NCBI RefSeq assembly: GCF_000237995.1
Contig: NC_016605.1
Location: 1,612,001 to 1,676,000 of the forward strand
Reading direction: 5' to 3'
DNA from: Pediococcus claussenii ATCC BAA-344
GTDB lineage: Bacteria > Bacillota > Bacilli > Lactobacillales > Lactobacillaceae
Length of the DNA: 64,000 nt
A program made the translations under genes and the position numbers. The notes below the pieces were generated by a model. That model was not told the origin of the DNA, searched no databases, and saw nothing but the letters and a program-made list of their open reading frames with translations. This document shows, piece by piece, positions 61,843-64,000 of this stretch. Numbering within the stretch: position 1 is the stretch's first letter; each line of letters begins with the position of its first letter.

Positions 61843-62601
61843 ATGGCAAAACAACCAATTATTAAGGTTTCAGATTTGCATAAGATTTATGGGGGCAAAG
61901 ATGAAAAACAGTACGAAGCACTAAAAGGTATCAACTTCGACGTCCAACCCGGCGAGTTTGTGGGAATCATGGGAGCATCAGGTTCAGGTAAGACTACCTT
62001 ACTGAACATGATTGCAACTCTTGATCGTCCAACTAGCGGAACGGTAGAGATAAACAACCAGGACGTTACCAAGTTACGTGGCAACAAGATCGCTGATTTT
62101 CGTGCCAATGAGATCGGTTTTATTTTTCAAGACTTTAATCTTTTAGAAACATTAACGGCATACGAAAATATTGCACTGCCTTTGTCACTACAAGGCGTAA
62201 ATAAACGCAAGATCAAGGCTGCCGTTCAGCAGGTTTCATCAACATTATCAATCTCGAGCCTACTAGAAAAATATCCAACTGAACTATCTGGTGGACAAAA
62301 GCAACGTGTTGCGGCAGCTCGTGCCATCGTTCATAACCCTGCGTTATTATTGGGCGATGAACCAACCGGTGCCTTAGATTCGAACAGTGCACGCGAATTA
62401 TTAGAATTGCTCACTGAGATTAATCATGATCAGAACGTATCTGTTCTACTTGTAACGCATGATCCATTTTCTGCCAGCTTCTCTGATCGTATCTTGTTTA
62501 TCAAAGATGGTATCATCGGACAAGAAGTGAAACGAAACGGCGCATCACGTACCGAGTTTTACCAGACTATTCTGGAACAACTTGGTACTTTCGAACAATA
62601 G
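61843..62601 (+). CDS. ABC transporter ATPase, BceA/YxdL type
   Basis: Cytoplasmic ATPase of 252 residues of the MacB/LolD-like class. Walker A GASGSGKTT (near 45), Q-loop FIFQDFNLLETLTAYENI, signature LSGGQKQRVAAARA, Walker B LLLGDEPTGALDS, H-loop LVTHDPFSASF. The phrase EPTGALDSNSA is typical of BceA-like modules that protect against bacitracin and other peptides. I start at ATG 61843, after GGAGG; the TTG codon upstream overlaps that site. The permease gene follows after 11 bases. No two-component genes are in view. Confidence 0.92.
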   Translation: MAKQPIIKVSDLHKIYGGKDEKQYEALKGINFDVQPGEFVGIMGASGSGKTTLLNMIATLDRPTSGTVEINNQDVTKLRGNKIADFRANEIGFIFQDFNLLETLTAYENIALPLSLQGVNKRKIKAAVQQVSSTLSISSLLEKYPTELSGGQKQRVAAARAIVHNPALLLGDEPTGALDSNSARELLELLTEINHDQNVSVLLVTHDPFSASFSDRILFIKDGIIGQEVKRNGASRTEFYQTILEQLGTFEQ

Positions 62602-62612
62602 GGGGTGTCAAG

Positions 62613-64000
62613 ATGCTATTAAGATTAACACTCGCCAATATTAAAAATCGTTTTCGTGATTATATCGTATTACTAACTGGGTTAGTTATTTCGTCGGGAA
62701 TATTCTATATGTTTGCTAACTTGGCAACTAATAAAGAATTCATTAAAGCAAATGCCCATTTTAAATTTGCAGCGCCGGTATTTATTTTTGGAGAAATATT
62801 ACTCGTTATTATCACGTTAGTTTATGTCATGTATGCTAATTCATTTCTGCTAAGTATGCGACAACATGATTACGGACTCTTTATGATGTTAGGAGCTAAG
62901 CGGGGCCGTGTTGGCCTACTAATGGTCGTTGAAACGCTCACCGTTGGCTTGATCGCCACAGTAATCGGTATATTATTAGGTATTGCTGCTACTGAGGGAC
63001 TTTCTGGTCTTCTCTTCTCACAACTTGGATTAAACATTAAGCATCTTAGTCCATTCTATTTAAATGCTATTGTTTCAACATTTGCTCTCTACCTTATATT
63101 ATTTATTGGTGCATCCTTGTTGAATTTACAGCGTTTAATTCGTACACCGGTACTATCATTGCTTCGCCAAAATGATTCAGTTGATCGCTTTGTGATTCAT
63201 CCCGTTCGGCTTGCCTTTCAAGGAGCTGCTGGTATCGTTCTGGTCGGAAGTGGTTATGCAGCATTATATTACATTAAGGTACTACAGTTGATGGCAATTC
63301 CGATCGCCCTAGTTACCATCGTTTTGGGAAGCTACCTGATTTTCAGATCAAGTTTAGTTCTAATTATTGGCTGGCTTAAAAGGACCAATTGGGCAACTAA
63401 AAAGCTTAACGGATTTACGTTATCTCAGATTATGTTTCGTGTTCATGACTACACGCGTATATTAACAATCACGTCGTTACTTTTTGCCTTGGCTTTAGGC
63501 GCAATAACAGTTGGTGCTGGCTTCCGCCAACAAATCAACTCATTTGCTACTGCAGGTGGTTCTTATACGCTTGCAGTCAATGACGCTAACGCAACTCAGA
63601 AAAAACAAATCGCTCAACTTAAAGGATCTGATGTATCAACATATTCACAAAAAATTGTTGGAAATAACATTTTTTATAATCAGTCAGAATTCAGTAAGCA
63701 TCCTTTTTATGAATATAAAACAACTGACCAGTCTGGCATGTTCTATAAACAAAAAAAAGTACCTATTCCTCTAAAAACTTTAGAGAAAACTGCTGCTCAG
63801 AATCTTGATTTTGCCTCACTATCTGGTTCTAAAAAGAAGTTAATACCTAAGATTGTTCCAGCAGCTCAATTTAACCAACTAGTAGGAACAAATCAAAGCG
63901 TCTCCGTCATAACCGTAAACGATATTAGTGTGAACAGGGCTCAATTAGATAAACTAAATAACAGTCAAAACAAGCACTTTTCAAGTGCTTATCCTGATAT
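62613..64000 (+). CDS. ABC transporter permease, BceB/YxdM (FtsX-like), 5' part
   Basis: A membrane permease running off the right edge; 462 codons are visible. The N-terminus MLLRLTLANIKNRFRDYIVLL and the segment SMRQHDYGLFMMLGAKRGRV (near 85-104) are typical of BceB-like FtsX permeases, with a further Ftsx helix group near 190-310. From about residue 310 a large extracellular domain begins (VGAGFRQQINSFATAGG onward), the part that senses peptides in BceAB systems. The substrate may be an antimicrobial peptide. GGGGGTG precedes the ATG. Confidence 0.9.
   Translation, partial: MLLRLTLANIKNRFRDYIVLLTGLVISSGIFYMFANLATNKEFIKANAHFKFAAPVFIFGEILLVIITLVYVMYANSFLLSMRQHDYGLFMMLGAKRGRVGLLMVVETLTVGLIATVIGILLGIAATEGLSGLLFSQLGLNIKHLSPFYLNAIVSTFALYLILFIGASLLNLQRLIRTPVLSLLRQNDSVDRFVIHPVRLAFQGAAGIVLVGSGYAALYYIKVLQLMAIPIALVTIVLGSYLIFRSSLVLIIGWLKRTNWATKKLNGFTLSQIMFRVHDYTRILTITSLLFALALGAITVGAGFRQQINSFATAGGSYTLAVNDANATQKKQIAQLKGSDVSTYSQKIVGNNIFYNQSEFSKHPFYEYKTTDQSGMFYKQKKVPIPLKTLEKTAAQNLDFASLSGSKKKLIPKIVPAAQFNQLVGTNQSVSVITVNDISVNRAQLDKLNNSQNKHFSSAYPD

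Noticed and set aside
63511-63774. An 87-codon plus-strand frame near the right edge
   Set aside because: It lies in another frame inside the BceB-type permease, which continues open from 62613 past the window end.
1-64000. CRISPR arrays, tRNA and rRNA genes, T-box or classical riboswitch leaders
   Set aside because: No regularly spaced direct repeats, tRNA-like cloverleaf with CCA context, rRNA segments or recognisable riboswitch cores were seen by eye; a covariance-model scan would be decisive.

Overview
The window reads as chromosome of a low-GC Gram-positive lactic acid bacterium, most likely Lactobacillaceae (Lactobacillus in the old broad sense). The evidence is the gene set: maltose phosphorylase with beta-phosphoglucomutase, an agmatine deiminase operon with two aguA genes, PTS trehalose and cellobiose systems, a C69 dipeptidase, CcpA-type cre sites before many sugar operons, and strong AGGAGG ribosome binding sites. 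I cannot name the species. No rRNA, tRNA or CRISPR array was seen.

Layout. 1-5960: two divergent, paralogous PTS EIIABC genes, then treR and treC (trehalose uptake and phosphotrehalase). 5960-9400: an AT-rich accessory patch holding a 30-residue peptide gene, a divergent gene for a free-standing lyase domain of the class III lanthipeptide synthetase type, a coupled MFS exporter, and decayed resolvase and ISL3 transposase remains. 9400-11800: nucleoside hydrolase and nucleoside transporter. 11860-26400: housekeeping and stress genes (nuclease-helicase, MerR-like coiled-coil protein, Bcr/CflA pump, 23S rRNA methyltransferase, dipeptidase, a MerR-controlled oxidoreductase/sirtuin-like operon, lipoprotein, TetR, DyP peroxidase, MarR with a hydrolase). 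Three related hairpin repeats lie between these genes.

26800-34660 is a maltose/maltodextrin operon: binding protein, two permeases, a DUF624 protein, ATPase, maltose phosphorylase and beta-phosphoglucomutase. 34780-41260 is the agmatine operon (aguB-aguD-aguA-aguC-aguA2-RpiR regulator), which converts agmatine to putrescine, ammonia, CO2 and ATP. 41450-45430 holds two GH13 alpha-glucosidase-type enzymes and a LacI regulator; the same 14-bp palindrome stands before the GH13 pair and before the maltose operon, so one LacI protein probably controls both. 45720-50800: a small membrane protein, a cellobiose-type EIIC, a MupG-like GH170 protein and an oligopeptide-binding lipoprotein. 50990-53640: DedA, two small membrane proteins and a LOG-family phosphoribohydrolase.

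53900-61350 is a second accessory island: IS3 remains, a complete FokI-like type IIS restriction-modification pair, a broken plasmid-type integrase, a broken CPBP protease, a decayed double-glycine-leader peptide and MazEF. The right end has a BceAB-type ABC transporter whose permease runs off the window.

The best candidate for an undescribed system is 6255-8342: peptide, kinase-less LanKC-type lyase and exporter. Secondary themes are loss of catalytic or cofactor residues in otherwise full-length proteins: two Fe-S family proteins without their cysteines, a sirtuin-like protein without the catalytic His, and an AguA paralogue without Cys and His.
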